From Parastagonospora avenae f. sp. tritici 18332-5 (taxonomy: Eukaryota > Ascomycota > Dothideomycetes > Pleosporales > Phaeosphaeriaceae), in contig JAFJTR010000009.1 of the NCBI GenBank assembly GCA_022559985.1, positions 62,001 through 126,000 on the forward strand: DNA of 64,000 nucleotides. The letters are read 5' to 3'. This document shows positions 1 through 10,141 of this stretch, in pieces. Under the pieces are notes generated by a model. It was given only the letters and a program-made list of their open reading frames with translations. It ran no database searches and was not told the origin of the DNA. The first letter of the stretch is position 1, and every line of letters starts with the position of its first letter. The translations under genes and the position numbers were made by a program.

Positions 1-405
1 GTGCCGCCTCACGTCCTCGCTCTGCTCCTCCTTTGGAGGCGCACGTTCATTGAGGATCTTGGGTTGCGCACCTGTTTTGCTGGATTTGCTGTCACCGCCG
101 TTGGATTGCGATTCGGATGCTAATGATGACTTTTGTTGCGAGTTCGAGCCGGACAAGCTGTCCTCGTTGGGCGAAGAAGAAGACTTGCCCTCGGCGACCT
201 TTGGTGGAGGTGGGCCAGGATGCTCGAGGGGCTCGCTCCGGTTCTTGCCCTGCTTCTCGGGTCTCTCACCAGCTGGGTTGCCTGCGCCTGAACCGTAGTC
301 CGTGGTTCCAAAGCGGACTTGCTGACGGGCTCGTGGAGCCGCAGAAAGGGCAGGGCGAAGAGCCGCTGAACGCATCAATGATGCTGATCGGGTAAGGAAG
401 CTCAT
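1..405 (-). CDS. Small mitochondrial-type protein, 3' end outside window
   Basis: The reading frame is open from an ATG at 405 to the window edge (135 codons, no stop), so the C-terminus is missing. The first 30 residues are rich in Arg, Ala and Ser and lack acidic residues (it begins MSFLTRSASLMRSAALRP), as in a mitochondrial presequence. The rest is hydrophilic and low in complexity, with a Pro-rich patch (HPGPPPPKVAEGK) and many Ser, Gln and Lys. I have the impression of similar short proteins in other Pezizomycotina but cannot name a function. Mitochondrial location is inferred from the N-terminus only. Confidence 0.6.
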   Translation of the reverse strand, partial: MSFLTRSASLMRSAALRPALSAAPRARQQVRFGTTDYGSGAGNPAGERPEKQGKNRSEPLEHPGPPPPKVAEGKSSSSPNEDSLSGSNSQQKSSLASESQSNGGDSKSSKTGAQPKILNERAPPKEEQSEDVRRH

Positions 406-788
406 GTTGTGGAATGGGTGTGAATTGAGATTGATGGGTGGAATTGCGAGGTCCTTGTATGAAGTTCCAGTGCTTCAACGACAGACGTAGGTTGTCGTGC
501 TTTGGAGCTACAGTCGCGCGCCTCCCAAGCTCCTGGAAGTGACATCATCATCGCAACGAAAGTAGATCTCCCCACGTCACTCAAGTTTCGCATCTGCAAG
601 CCTAGTGGAAATCAAGCTGACAAGTTGAGCGAATTATCATTTCTATCCAATGTCCGGTAACAACACTAAAGTGGGTATCTCGCTAGTAATAACTATCCGA
701 ATCCAGTATATCCTATCCCTCCAAAATGCTTGCGTATGCTAAAAGAGTTGCGATGCAAGAAAAAGAAAAACCAGGTCCCCATATGTAC
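406..788. other. Intergenic, 383 bp
   Basis: This is the promoter side of the small mitochondrial-type gene (405, minus) and the 3' side of the RBR ligase gene (stop at 789, minus). I see no coding signal, repeat or RNA gene in it. Confidence 0.5.
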
Positions 789-2900
789 TTAGTCGATACC
801 AATCATGGTACCATCACATCTCCAGTCGTCGACTTCTACGCCAACTGGCGCAGTGTGAATAGCCTCGTCGTCGATCGAAACGTGACTGAGCCAGGTGCCG
901 ACTCTGTTCTGGCCACGCTTGGAGCCATCGCGGGATAGCCCGGCCATTGCGGATGCGGCAGCAGTGGAAGGGCGAGTCGTTGGTGGCGGCGCTGGCTGTC
1001 GTTCAACGCGGCGGCTGAAAAATGATGCTCGAGGAGCAGCCGAGCGGGGAATGGTGCGTGCTGCTATATTTGCTGCTGGGCGCATCGCGTAAGATTCGTT
1101 CATGTGATGTCCCCCTGCGTTGCCCACGGCATATACTTCGACAGGAGGATCTGCACGGCGTGAATGCGATACTGCCGGTGGTGGGTTGACGTGGAGATTT
1201 TGCATGTGTGACGAGAGTCTGTGTTCTGCGCGGTCCGGGTCTCGGTCTCGTCCGCTACGTTGACGAGTCCTCGTGCTTGAGCGGCGTGCTGGTGGTGGTG
1301 GTGACGGTTGGTCGGGAAGTTCGATAACTTCGACCACGTCGTGCTGGTTCTGAGCGTGTGGGACGCGCATGTCGTTGAGGCGGTCGTGGTCTTCGATGTG
1401 CTGGTAGTTGAACCAAGGGCAGTTGCAGGTCTTCCAAGGTGCTGCACAAACCATGCAAAACTGGGCGGTGCATCGACTATGTACTGTCAGTAGTTGTGTC
1501 ATGGGACCCGAATGATCACATTTACCATGTCATGTGGTTGCAGCCCTCCTTGAGCTCAACCACAGCCTTGCAGCTGTAGCACCTCTGCCAGCCTTGTTCC
1601 TTGGCCATTTGCACCAGACGGTTCGTCTCCTCGTCCTTTGGACATTCGCGCTTGGAATGGAACTTTTCATTACATAGGACGCACACCTTTGTTGAGCAGC
1701 TGCCACAGCGAGCATATCTCCTTCCGTAAGTCCGATCCATGCGAATTCGTGATGGCTTGATCCATTGTCCGCATCCTTTGGTTGGGCAGTAAAGTCGATT
1801 TGCGGTGGTGTATTCTTGGTACTTCTTGTTCCACAGGATCTTAAACTTGTCGTCGAATAGGCGGTCGGCATATTTGAGCGGAATATGCTCCGTTGTGCAG
1901 CATCGCGGCGGCATATGGGCTGGGTCTTGCACGGACAGTGTGAATTGGCGCTTGAGGCATGAATGGCACATGCGGTGCCCACATGCGAGCTTCACGGTCT
2001 TGTGTACGGGCAGCTCGTCGTTCATGCAAACGAGACAATCGACCCTTGAATAGTCAGCATAGAACCCGAGTTGGGCCGGGAAATACGTACATAACAACCT
2101 CCTTGTGCACTGGGGTCGAAGACAATCGGGGTGATTTGGCAAATAGGTTGGCGAAAAGGCCTCCAGTGCTGCGGCGCGCGACATCCCTGGTGGAATGTGA
2201 TCTCGAAATTGGCGGTGGGGACGTGGGAATTTTGGCGGGATTTGTGCGTCGCACCGATTGCCTGGACGCCAGGAATCCTCTGTTTGGCTCGCGCGCAGAC
2301 ATACTTCTGTGTACTGTCAGCACCTGCGGATTAATGAATTGACCAATTCTCCTACCTGCTTAGCTTGGGAGCCTCGCCGCGGCGCAGGGAGGCAGAGCCC
2401 GAACCCGACAGCGGCGTGTAAGCCGTCCGACTTGAAGAACCCCCTGCTTCACTTCTCTTCCGCGTCGACGATCTGCGGACGGTCGTCTCTTCCACGGCGG
2501 CCCTGGACTTTGGCCGTCCATACACATAGTCGGCGTCTCGGTCGTCTGCAACCACTTCTCTCCTTTTCGACCTCCGGGTGCCATCTCGTCGCAACTCTCG
2601 AGGCGCCTCCTTTACCCGCTCGCGCCTTCCTTCCTGCGCCATCCGGTCCTGTGTGCGACGGCGCTCCGATGCGGACTGTGGCTGTGAGTAGTAAGACTCT
2701 CGCCGTGCCCGGAGTTCGTCAATGTCCAACTCGGCCTGTCGTCTGGCATCGTCGGCACGGCGACGCTCTCTCCGTTCTCGTTTGGCGGCTGCCTCGTCCT
2801 CGGCTATTTCGCGGGATTTCCGGCGGCGATGTCTGCGTTCACGCTCGGCCTCTTCGTCGTCGTGGTATCGCGTGCCCCGTTCATCGCGATTCTTAGCCAT
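789..2900 (-). CDS. RBR-type (RING-IBR-RING) E3 ubiquitin ligase
   Basis: Four exons (2356-2900, 2091-2306, 1526-2044, 789-1476) close in frame to 655 aa. The three introns are 46-49 nt. Residues 1-250 are a highly charged Arg/Glu/Lys-rich region. RING1 starts near residue 257 (CLVC, then CGHRMCHSC), an IBR follows (CPTKGCGQW, CGSCSTKVCVLC), and the last module is RING2-like (CYSC, then GCNHMTCRC, then CMVC). The family's catalytic cysteine, in the GCNHM motif, is present at about Cys422; the third intron splits the Cys codon five residues later. RBR ligases form a Cys-ubiquitin thioester before transfer to substrate. The C-terminal 200 residues are Pro/Arg-rich and look disordered. The start at 2900 (MAKNRDERG) is preferred, although the frame stays open upstream to 3185. 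Substrate unknown. Confidence 0.85.
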
Positions 2901-3511
2901 GCCCCGGGGTGCAGGGCTATATGGCCAGCGCGGAAGCCAGCCTGGAGCCAGCCTGTAAGTCACAGGCACTGGCAGACTCTGATGCAGTCGTGCAGGCGGT
3001 TGCAGTGGAGGGGCGTGCTGTGCGGAGAACCGGTGGGTGTGTGATGGCGAACAACGAGCGCCTGCAGCACAGGTCGAAGTTGACCAGACGAAAGCTGACC
3101 ACTCGCACGGGGCAAGCCGTCGGCGGTGAAGCACACGCAGAAGAACGGTGTGCCCGTTGATCAAAGTGCCTCCCAGCCCGTCCACAGGGGACCTCGCTTA
3201 GGCGGTTAGCGGTGACAGGGATCAGCGTCAGGCGTCGATGGACTGGTGCCAGCTGTCTCAGCCGTGCGCAGATGATGTCGTGATGCTTCTGGAAACCAAG
3301 CGGATGTGGGATTGCAAGAGAACGCAGTGTTGCGCGCTGGACGAACAAACCAAGCGGCCGACGATCGACTTGCAGTGCACTGCCGCTCAGGGCGCAAACT
3401 TTGGGCAGCGTTTGGCTGGGATGACTCGCCACAGAATTGCCATTGGTATATTGCAGCCCCTAAATATGCAGGTCGTGCGAGACGACAGCGCCCAAGTGCA
3501 GATTTTGATCC
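2901..3511. other. Intergenic, 611 bp
   Basis: This lies upstream of the RBR ligase gene and downstream of the Zrg17-like gene (both minus). The RBR frame is open without a stop as far as 3185, so a longer N-terminus is possible, but the extra residues are not charged like the rest and I regard them as leader. Nothing else is evident. Confidence 0.4.
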
Positions 3512-5005
3512 TCAGTCCTTCTCGAGTGTGATCTGTGTGGAAACCTCCCACTTTTGGCCTCCACTCCCGTAGTTACCGCCCAACCGGTTCCGCACCATAC
3601 TGCCGATCCGATCGCGAAGACGACCAATTTCCTCCAAGTGCCGCACGCGCAGCTTGAGGTTGGCCTGGCAGAGTCCGTAGTGTACTTGCCAGAATTTGGC
3701 CTCCTCTACACTGCTGACTGCCGGGTCCGTCTCGATATCGTACATGACGTCTGAGACGCCCGGGCCGGCGTGGGACATGAGGAGCATTTTGCCCAACGTC
3801 CAACCCTGGACCCAGCCCAATGCCACCATGGAAAATGCCACCGAGAAGGAGAGTGTGCGGTCCAACCACACGTACATCTGAATGCTGAGGAGTGGCAGGA
3901 GCAACAGCAGCGCCGAACATGACAGAGTTAGGAAATGGGACGGGTTGCTAAGCACCGAGGGCAGGTTAGCAATGGCGCTCAGTCGCATAACCTTGCCAAT
4001 GCGAGCGTGATTCTTCAGCAGGACTGCCGACACAAGCGTGGAGACAATGCCACTCAGGGCGGCAAGATCAATGCTGCCAGGCGACACTCGCTCGTGGGCG
4101 TCTGCGTGGTGCGCTTCATGTCCGCCACTGTTCTCCAGCGCATGTGTCAGGCCATGCGAGATCAGGTCGAGTCCCATAAAAAGCAGTCCAACAGACATGC
4201 CCAATCCTGCAATCACCTCCAGACGCTCAAATCCGAACGGATGCCGTATGCTAGACCGCTTCCAGACTTCGAAATTTGAACCAACATCTACCGCGACGCA
4301 GAGAAACGCCCCGAGCGCATCGTAGAAGATGAGGCGGGAAAGCACTGTGAGGGCCAAAGACTCGTGAGCGCCCCACTGCACAAGTCCTGCAACTACTAGA
4401 TGGCAGAAGCACCAGGCTAGGCGCAACTTCTGGTCCTTGGACATGGAGGATCGATACTCCTTGAAGGTCGGAATGGGTAGAGATGCGGGGAGCTGCAGTG
4501 GAGCGCGTGGAGCGGGTTCGAGGAAGATTTGGTGGGACACACTACTGTGCTTGTACTTGTGTCCGCGTCTGCGACCGATGTCCTGCGATGATTAGAGCCA
4601 TAACTGCCATCTCTGTGAGCAACATACTGTTTGCTTGTTCGCCGCCTGTGGACGCCCGGGCGCGTAGGCCACAGGCTGGAAGTTGAACGGATTGCGCGAG
4701 CTCTCTGAACTGTCTACATCGTTCGTGCCACTTGTCGTGCTCGCCGGAGTGTATGGGAAAGTTGCGCTTGCAGGCGTGTACATGGTGGGTGTCGCGCGCT
4801 GAGAGACGGAATCGCTAGGCCCCAGAGTCGCGAACTGCTTTGATGGGAACGTAGCCGACATGGGCGAAAGCGCGTTCACATCGTAGCCCAGTCCCCCAGG
4901 AGACAGTTCGCCATCGAGTCCTAGTCCCACTGGTTGCGGCGCGTCTTGGTCAGGAGGCGGTGTCGGCGTGCGTGGAGGGCGCGGGAGGGGCATGTTCGAG
5001 GCCAT
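3512..5005 (-). CDS. ZRG17: Zrg17-like cation diffusion facilitator subunit
   Basis: Exons 4628-5005 and 3512-4582, with a 45-nt intron, give 482 aa. The N-terminal 125 residues are Pro/Ser/Thr-rich and cytosolic-looking. They are followed by a basic stretch (RRRGHKYKHSS) and the segment HQIFLEPAPRAPLQL, then by about six hydrophobic segments. The motif RHPFGFERLEV between the second and third membrane spans is characteristic of CDF proteins. A His-rich loop follows (GGHEAHHADAHE). The usual CDF metal site (HxxxD or DxxxD in TM2 and TM5) is not seen: TM2 reads YDALGAFLCVAVD and TM5 lacks HxxxD. That degeneracy matches the Zrg17/ZnT6 type, which works as the partner of a Zn-binding CDF (Msc2/Cis4) to load zinc into the ER/Golgi. 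Membership of the Zrg17 branch is from recollection of the family. Confidence 0.78.
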
Positions 5006-5320
5006 GCTTGTAGCGTAATGAGCGACTATAGAGAATGTCGATTAAGGGCAGCTCAAGGCTATGCGATCATGATCATGGACGTGGACGCAGCTCGACCCCA
5101 GACGGAAGGTGGTGGGGAGATTGAGGGATGTCTTCCGTATGCGGCTGAATGCGGACCCCTGCAACCGTTTTCTCCAATCAAGCCCGCATGCAAGGACCCG
5201 CCCTCCACGACTGGCACCTGTCGCCAGAGACATGAGGCGCCGTAACTATCGACTCCCACCTATTGATGCGGGATGTGAACGGCCTGGGTCGAGAAGTTCG
5301 AAATTAGGGGTCCGTCGATC
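5006..5320. promoter_or_regulatory. Divergent promoter region, 315 bp
   Basis: It separates the start of the Zrg17-like gene (5005, minus) from the start of the two-TM protein gene (5321, plus), so it should carry both promoters. I see no clear TATA box and no repeat. Confidence 0.4.
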
Positions 5321-6319
5321 ATGGATCTAGACAACTCGCATTTCAGTGGAGCTGGCGTCGCTGGGCCAGCTCAGGGCACTGGAGACAGATTGGGTGAAAG
5401 CGAAAGGCGACCGGATGGTTCACCCGACTCTTCAAATGCACGCTTGATGATTGATAACGATCTGAAAAGTGGGTACGTGGATGCTCTCAAGGAAAAGCCG
5501 TCTACTGCGACTGCTGTGCACTGGAGAAAGAGAACAGGATCATTGCGGCAGACGGCCATGGCGAAGATGCGAGAGTGGATTGTCGTCACACTACCAACAG
5601 CCATCGGCACGGCACCATTGAAGGACGTCTTGTCTCCAAGTTCGGACGAAAATGCCTCGGAGAAAAAGGGGACGCGTCTGTACAGTAAGCGTGCTCTGTC
5701 TTCGCAGACCGGCAGTCGTGACCAAGACCAAAGCTTGCGCTATGACCCAGGGTTTCTCGCTTCACCATCAAACAGCAATGCAGAAAGACCATACGTTTCC
5801 ACCACTGACGAGGATGATGTAACAGCTACTCTCCACCCATCAGCCTCAAGCAGCAACTCTTCCTTTAACTATCTGGCCAGAGTTCCTGCAATGTCTCTCA
5901 CCCGGCGTTCCCACCGCGCAGAGTCGCGCACTTCTCACACGGTCGTTCCAGCCCTCATAGACTCTGACCTTGAAGACGATGATTGGGACTATAGCGAGAC
6001 AGAATGGTGGGGCTGGGTCATACTTGCAGCCACATGGATTGTATTTGTCGTCGTCATGGGCTCATGCTTCGGAGTGTGGAGTTGGGCGTGGGATGTGGGT
6101 GAAACACCATATGCGCCACCCGATCTGGAAGACGATGACACTTTGCCTATAACGGGCTACTATCCAGCATTGATGGTATGTACCGCTGTTATGAGCTGGG
6201 TCTGGGTGGTGGTGGCATGGGTCGGAATGAAGTAAGTTGACGTTGTGCACACATTCGGAAGACCTTACTAACTTCTCAGATACTTCCGACACGCCAAAGT
6301 GGTTGCAGACGACGGATAG
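5321..6319 (+). CDS. Conserved-looking two-TM membrane protein, unknown function
   Basis: Exon 1 is 5321-6231 and exon 2 is 6280-6319, joined over a 48-nt intron with GTAAGT donor and a TACTAAC branch, giving 316 aa. Without the intron the frame ends directly at the donor. About 215 residues of Ser-rich, disordered sequence lead into an acidic patch (DSDLEDDDWDYSETE). A first membrane span follows (WVILAATWIVFVVVMGS), then a Trp-rich loop ending APPDLEDDDTLPITGYYP, a second span (LMVCTAVMSWVWVVVAWV) and a short tail after KYFRHAKV. The architecture suggests a small fungal ER or plasma-membrane protein with a large cytosolic N-terminus. I do not recognise a family with a known function. Confidence 0.7.
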
Positions 6320-6740
6320 CCATTGCGAATTCAACGGACATGTATCAACCAAGGCATGCATGAAATTTGCCGTTTCGGCACACCGACAGATTGCATCTAT
6401 TCTCGGCCTCGCTAAATGCATGCGCGAAACGACCAATATGTTCCAAACACTAAGTATACCGTCTATTGTAAGTCACCACATAGCCTCGCCATTACTTTTC
6501 TTGCTCATATGCTCACAGGGCATCTTAGTTACCCTAAATCACGCTGCAAGTGGATTTGGAAAACTGTGACAGGACAAACGTACTTGAGTCTCTCGTGCCG
6601 CCCCTGTTCACAGCGATGTCTGCCTTGCTCCAAGCCGTGGGGCACTCATTTCGCTGCATCTTCCATCCGCTCGGTTCACCCGCGTGCTAACCGCACAAAC
6701 CCTCATTACAGGGCGAACGCACTTCTCGAAGCTTACCGAA
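6320..6740. other. Intergenic, 421 bp
   Basis: This lies between the two-TM gene and the first exon of the F-box-like gene. Short open frames occur but lack splice or codon support. I see nothing definite. Confidence 0.4.
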
Positions 6741-7901
6741 ATGGCTCAGAGTTTTTCCGCTATGCTCCCGCTCCCACCTTTGTGGTATCCGTGCAGGGAC
6801 ATGACTTGTTGCTGCAATATAGATAAGGTAAGATGAGGCGCAATTTCCCGTGGCATGCCTTTCGACATGACGTTCATGAATATAGACTGACGACTACAGT
6901 GTATGCATTGCGAGGCAATAATGATGGCTCTACGCAAGAATCCGCAGAGATGTTGCCAGGAAGTAATGATGCCACCAGTAGCTTCGACTAAATCCCTACC
7001 CATCACTATCGAGGTCAAAGAAGCTACGGTCCTCAAGAAAAAGCGTCAATCTCCACCTCAGCGCCGAACAAAGCGCTCTTCTGCGGACGCACAGCGACAT
7101 AAACGAAGAACATCTCTCGCACAATTACCTCGGCCGACGAACGACAAACCCTTCCCCTTCTTCCAGTTACCACGTGAGCTCCGAGATCAAGTTTATGCAT
7201 CGCTTGTAACTCGGACGAATAGCAGACGCTCTGTGATATCAGCCGTATCTCTCCTTAGCGACAGGAAAGCCAAACGTGCTGCTCAGGCCAAACGTGAGCG
7301 ATTGAATCGGAGGCGCATTCTAGATGGGAAGCCGCCGGCCCGCGCGCGGGACTCTGAACCAGAACCGGTGGTCCATCTGAACCTGCTGCAATCCTCTCGA
7401 AGGTTATACGACGAAGCACAAGACTGTCTCTACAGCAACAACTGCTTCGCGCTTACACTCGACAAACTTCCTTTGACGACGTTCGAGACGCCATACGGAT
7501 GGAATCTCTCCAAAGTCACAAGACTGCAGATCGAGATCCAGCTCAAAGATGCAGCACATATGAACAGTTATGTTGACTGGACTGCGTTCTTTTCTTCCTT
7601 TACGTCCTTGCGGTTTTTGCATGTCGCGCCCACCTTCCACCCACGATACTACGATTGGGCTCATCCGGAACTGAGCAACTGGACGGCCGCTCACTACGTC
7701 CACAAGGCTTTCTTCCGCGAACTGCTGGCAGCGATACCGAGCCATATTAACATTAACTTTGGAGATTCATCTGGTGGAAACACAGATCTGCAGTTGCAGG
7801 GACAGGCAGTGTGCCACACGGTTGTCGCAAGCATGTATGCAGAGCTTGGTGGACGGCAACTGCATATTACTGCGGCAAATACGGCTGCGAATAGGCATTG
7901 A
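6741..7901 (+). CDS. F-box-like protein with Cys-rich N-terminal exon
   Basis: Exon 1 (6741-6827) and exon 2 (6900-7901) flank a 72-nt intron with AAG/GTAAGA donor, an ACTGAC branch and a TACAG acceptor; the frame closes to 362 aa. The first exon plus the beginning of the second is cysteine-rich (CRDMTCCCNIDKCMHC, then RCC). A basic region follows (KKKRQSPPQRRTKRSS), then FPFFQLPRELRDQVYASL, the LPxELRxxVY pattern of fungal F-box-like proteins. The rest contains PEPVVHLNLLQSSRRLYDEA, where this protein class typically tests whether relatives of the locus are grouped. Such proteins usually bridge substrates to Skp1-Cullin ligases, but many lineage-specific copies are untested. A simpler start at 6903 is possible, but the upstream exon fits the splice signals well. 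Confidence 0.65.
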
Positions 7902-8445
7902 CAGTGCACATACCTAGTTTTAGACTGACCAGGCGTTATGTTCATAATTTCGGACGGCTCCCACTTCAGACAACCATACCATAGAGGTCTCATAATCTCC
8001 ATTGTACTTATACCTGTATACATAATTATGATATAACGGCGTCCTCGACGATGAATAAGCGCAATCATATCGAAAATATTACCCAATGTCATATGTGCAG
8101 ATGAATGAGGTATAAATTTGAAACCGGCAGGCAAAGGCGCCGAGACAGCAGCGCTCGAAGTCGTACAAAATCTAACAGGTAACGAGAGTGTTGACACGGC
8201 AAAGGTATGGGGTTGAATCAAGTAACGGTCGTTGCAACGAGTTGAGTAGATGATTGATTGATTCTCTGCTATCTCTACGCGCGTTGGATTTTGACTGTTC
8301 GTGGTGTTGTTACACGCGAGCTCTGTGTTACTTGACTATCCCACATCGATACTGTACGTTAGACATGGCTCCCAACAGAGAGAAGACCAGCACAAAAATT
8401 TACACACCCTCAAGGTCAGTGGGGCAAATCAAGAAAAGGAAAAGC
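7902..8445. other. Intergenic, about 540 bp
   Basis: 3' flanks of the F-box-like gene (plus) and of the tRNA gene (minus) converge here. It is AT-rich by eye and has no supported gene. Confidence 0.4.
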
Positions 8446-8452
8446 AAAAAAA
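8446..8452 (-). terminator. Likely RNA polymerase III terminator
   Basis: A run of seven A on the plus strand reads as T7 on the minus strand. It lies 36 nt past the tRNA-Phe discriminator base. It is the first run of four or more T downstream of the tRNA gene, as expected for Pol III termination. Confidence 0.6.
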
Positions 8453-8508
8453 GAATGTTTCAATCCCGCTGATGCAGGCACTCAGGATGTCCCCTTCGTG
8501 GATCGAAC

Positions 8509-8565
8509 CTTTGGAAATCGTTAGAACGCGGTCTAAGCGAGCTTGTGTGGTACTTGAATACGTAC
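8509..8565 (-). other. 57-nt insert in tRNA T-arm resembling a spliceosomal intron
   Basis: On the minus strand the insert begins GTACGTATTC, contains GTTCTAACGA, and ends CCAAAG, so it carries the same three signals as the protein-gene introns around it: a GTACGT donor, a CTAAC branch 12 nt before the end, and AG. Excision joins TATCGT to GTTCGATCC and rebuilds a perfect 5-bp T-stem and TTCGATC loop. The boundary can slide by one base because G occurs at both ends. The B box's first G comes from the insert, so internal promoter spacing changes but the box itself survives. A self-complementary GTGTAC/GTAC-C-ACAC hairpin overlaps the 5' boundary. Confidence 0.7.
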
Positions 8566-8580
8566 ACGATACCTCCAGAT

Positions 8581-8593
8581 TTAGTGACTGAGA
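8581..8593 (-). other. Canonical tRNA intron, 13 nt
   Basis: It lies one base 3' of the GAA anticodon, the standard eukaryotic position (37/38). Removing it leaves the seven-base loop CTGAAGA. It would be excised by the tRNA splicing endonuclease. Confidence 0.75.
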
Positions 8594-8630
8594 CTTCAGT
8601 CTGGCGCTCTCCCAATTGAGCTAAGGAGAC

Positions 8631-8937
8631 TGATCTCTGATCTCATTGGCTGATTTGAAATCTACAATTTATATATACTAAACAGCGTGAGCTTGAAGAG
8701 CACACTTCACATTGTTCGAAGGCCAGCTCAGTCTTTTCGACACTTCATCTCCAGCTGACCCCACCATGGTGCGTCTGGCTTTGATAGTAGGCTACTTTGG
8801 GCTTAGCGTACCGAGGCTCGCTCGCTCGCGTAGCGGACTTCCGAAGAGCTTCGAGCTGCAAGCTCTGGTTGACATCACATTTCTTCCAGCTTTCGATATA
8901 GTGCAACAGGGCTTACAATACGGTGATCTTCGCAAAT
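8631..8937. other. Intergenic, about 307 bp
   Basis: 5' flank shared by the tRNA-Phe (minus) and the cyclin-like gene (plus). An ATG at 8766 is followed by an open frame without support. No other feature is evident. Confidence 0.4.
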
Positions 8938-9861
8938 ATGCAGCCTTCGCCTCTTGCCAATCCATTGGCTACCGTAGCCCAGCTCGAAACCTCGGGCTCA
9001 CTGCTTGACGGCATACCAGCCGATCTCGAGGACTCCGTTCGCTTTGCTGGCGCGAGACTTACACAAGCTGCCGGCATACTTCTCCGGCTACCACAGGAAG
9101 TCATCGCGCAGGCGATTATCATCTTCATGAGGTTTTGGCTCGGTCCAGACGGTGGAAGTCTCGTCGAGTTTGGCGCAGAAGTACTTTCTCCCACATACCA
9201 AAGCTCATCCAATACTGACATGACACAGCAAGTCTCGGCGTCCTCTCTCTACCTTACATCCAAACTCTCTGCACACCCGAAATCCCCTCGAAGCATCGTC
9301 AATGTCTACGCCTATCTTGCGTCCTTCCCATCCACTTTCATTGAGCCGAGCGAATTGCAGGAACAGAAACCAGAAGAATACTATGTCTCCGAAGGCACGT
9401 ACGAACGTCGCCGCACTGCTCTTTTCACTGCAGAACAACGAATCCTTCGCACCCTCGGCTTCAACGTCCACGTCAATCTCCCGTACACGTTATGTGTCAC
9501 ATACCTCCAGGCCCTCGACGTCTTCACGCACCCACGGGCCCCAGAGCTCGCGAAACGCGCAAACGCATACTTGAATACCGCGCTTTTAAATCCGCAACTC
9601 TTGTTTCTGACCCATCAGCCGCCACAGCTAGCGACAGCGGCGATCTACCTGGCCGCGAGGGAAGTGGGCATCAAGCTACCGGAAGTCGAATGGTGGGACG
9701 TGTTCGATACGGATAGAGAGGAGCTCGGATTCCTGTGTGTGGGCATGTTGAGCATCGATGGATTTGCAAGACAAGAAAAGGACAAGTGGGAGGGGAAGAG
9801 GGTCCCATTGAGTGTCGAGGATGTACAGCAGGAGATGAAGGGAAGGAACGCTGAGGAGTAG
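8938..9861 (+). CDS. Cyclin-L-like cyclin
   Basis: This is a single-exon gene of 307 aa. The segment LTQAAGILLRLPQEVIAQAI followed by the FMRFWL helix matches the first cyclin-box helix of cyclin L (compare ILLRLPQ in animal CCNL). KSPRSIVNVYAYL fits the helix carrying the R-I-x-D/N-V-x-N pattern of transcriptional cyclins. A second cyclin fold runs from about 150 (RRRTALFTAEQRILRTLGFNV) to 270 and contains ATAAIYLAAREVGIKLP. L-type cyclins pair with CDKs that phosphorylate the RNA polymerase II tail and splicing factors; which kinase is the partner here cannot be read from the window. The ATG at 8938 is the first in frame. There is no RS tail, unlike metazoan cyclin L. Confidence 0.75.
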   Translation: MQPSPLANPLATVAQLETSGSLLDGIPADLEDSVRFAGARLTQAAGILLRLPQEVIAQAIIIFMRFWLGPDGGSLVEFGAEVLSPTYQSSSNTDMTQQVSASSLYLTSKLSAHPKSPRSIVNVYAYLASFPSTFIEPSELQEQKPEEYYVSEGTYERRRTALFTAEQRILRTLGFNVHVNLPYTLCVTYLQALDVFTHPRAPELAKRANAYLNTALLNPQLLFLTHQPPQLATAAIYLAAREVGIKLPEVEWWDVFDTDREELGFLCVGMLSIDGFARQEKDKWEGKRVPLSVEDVQQEMKGRNAEE

Positions 9862-10141
9862 GATGTCATTTTTGGAAGACCCCAACGACGGTACTGGGAG
9901 CGAAGACATCAGACTCTATTCTTGGATCGAGTTGTCCTCGATGTCGACTCACCAGCACTGTGCAGACCGGATCAAAGGCCACCTGAAGCCCTTTCACGAC
10001 CTACAGTGAGAAAGCGCACAATGTCAGGCAAGGCTACCTCTAGGCCGCAGAGCTTTCCCCACGATTCCTCCGCTTGTCAGAAAACCTTTGTTGCACACAA
10101 ACAGCCGTACCGTTACAATAACTACGCCCTGTAAACCAACA

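Larger units (their letters stand above)
8488..8630 (-). tRNA. tRNA-Phe(GAA) with two intervening sequences
   Basis: Read on the minus strand, the 143-nt gene reduces to exactly 73 nt when two inserts are removed. The acceptor stem pairs 7/7 (GTCTCCT with AGGGGAC, one G-U), the discriminator is A, the D-stem is GCTC/GAGC, the anticodon stem CCAGA/TCTGG, the loop CTGAAGA with anticodon GAA (8595-8597), the variable loop AGGTA, and the T-arm TCGTG-TTCGATC-CACGA. The A box (TAGCTCAATTGG) and B box (GGTTCGATCC) are good. The first insert is the standard 13-nt intron after position 37 (8581-8593). The second (8509-8565, 57 nt) is at an abnormal place between T-stem and T-loop and looks like a spliceosomal intron; it has its own entry. 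Apart from that insert I would call this gene functional. Confidence 0.85.

Noticed and set aside
2901..3185. N-terminal extension of the RBR ligase to an ATG at 3185
   Set aside because: The extra residues have a different composition from the charged N-terminus and contain no motif; the ATG at 2900 is simpler.
8551..8566. Reading the insert's own hairpin (with TTCAA) as the real T-arm of the tRNA
   Set aside because: Its closing pair at 53/61 would be A-A and no matching acceptor strand follows; the distal TTCGATC arm pairs perfectly and leads into the acceptor stem.
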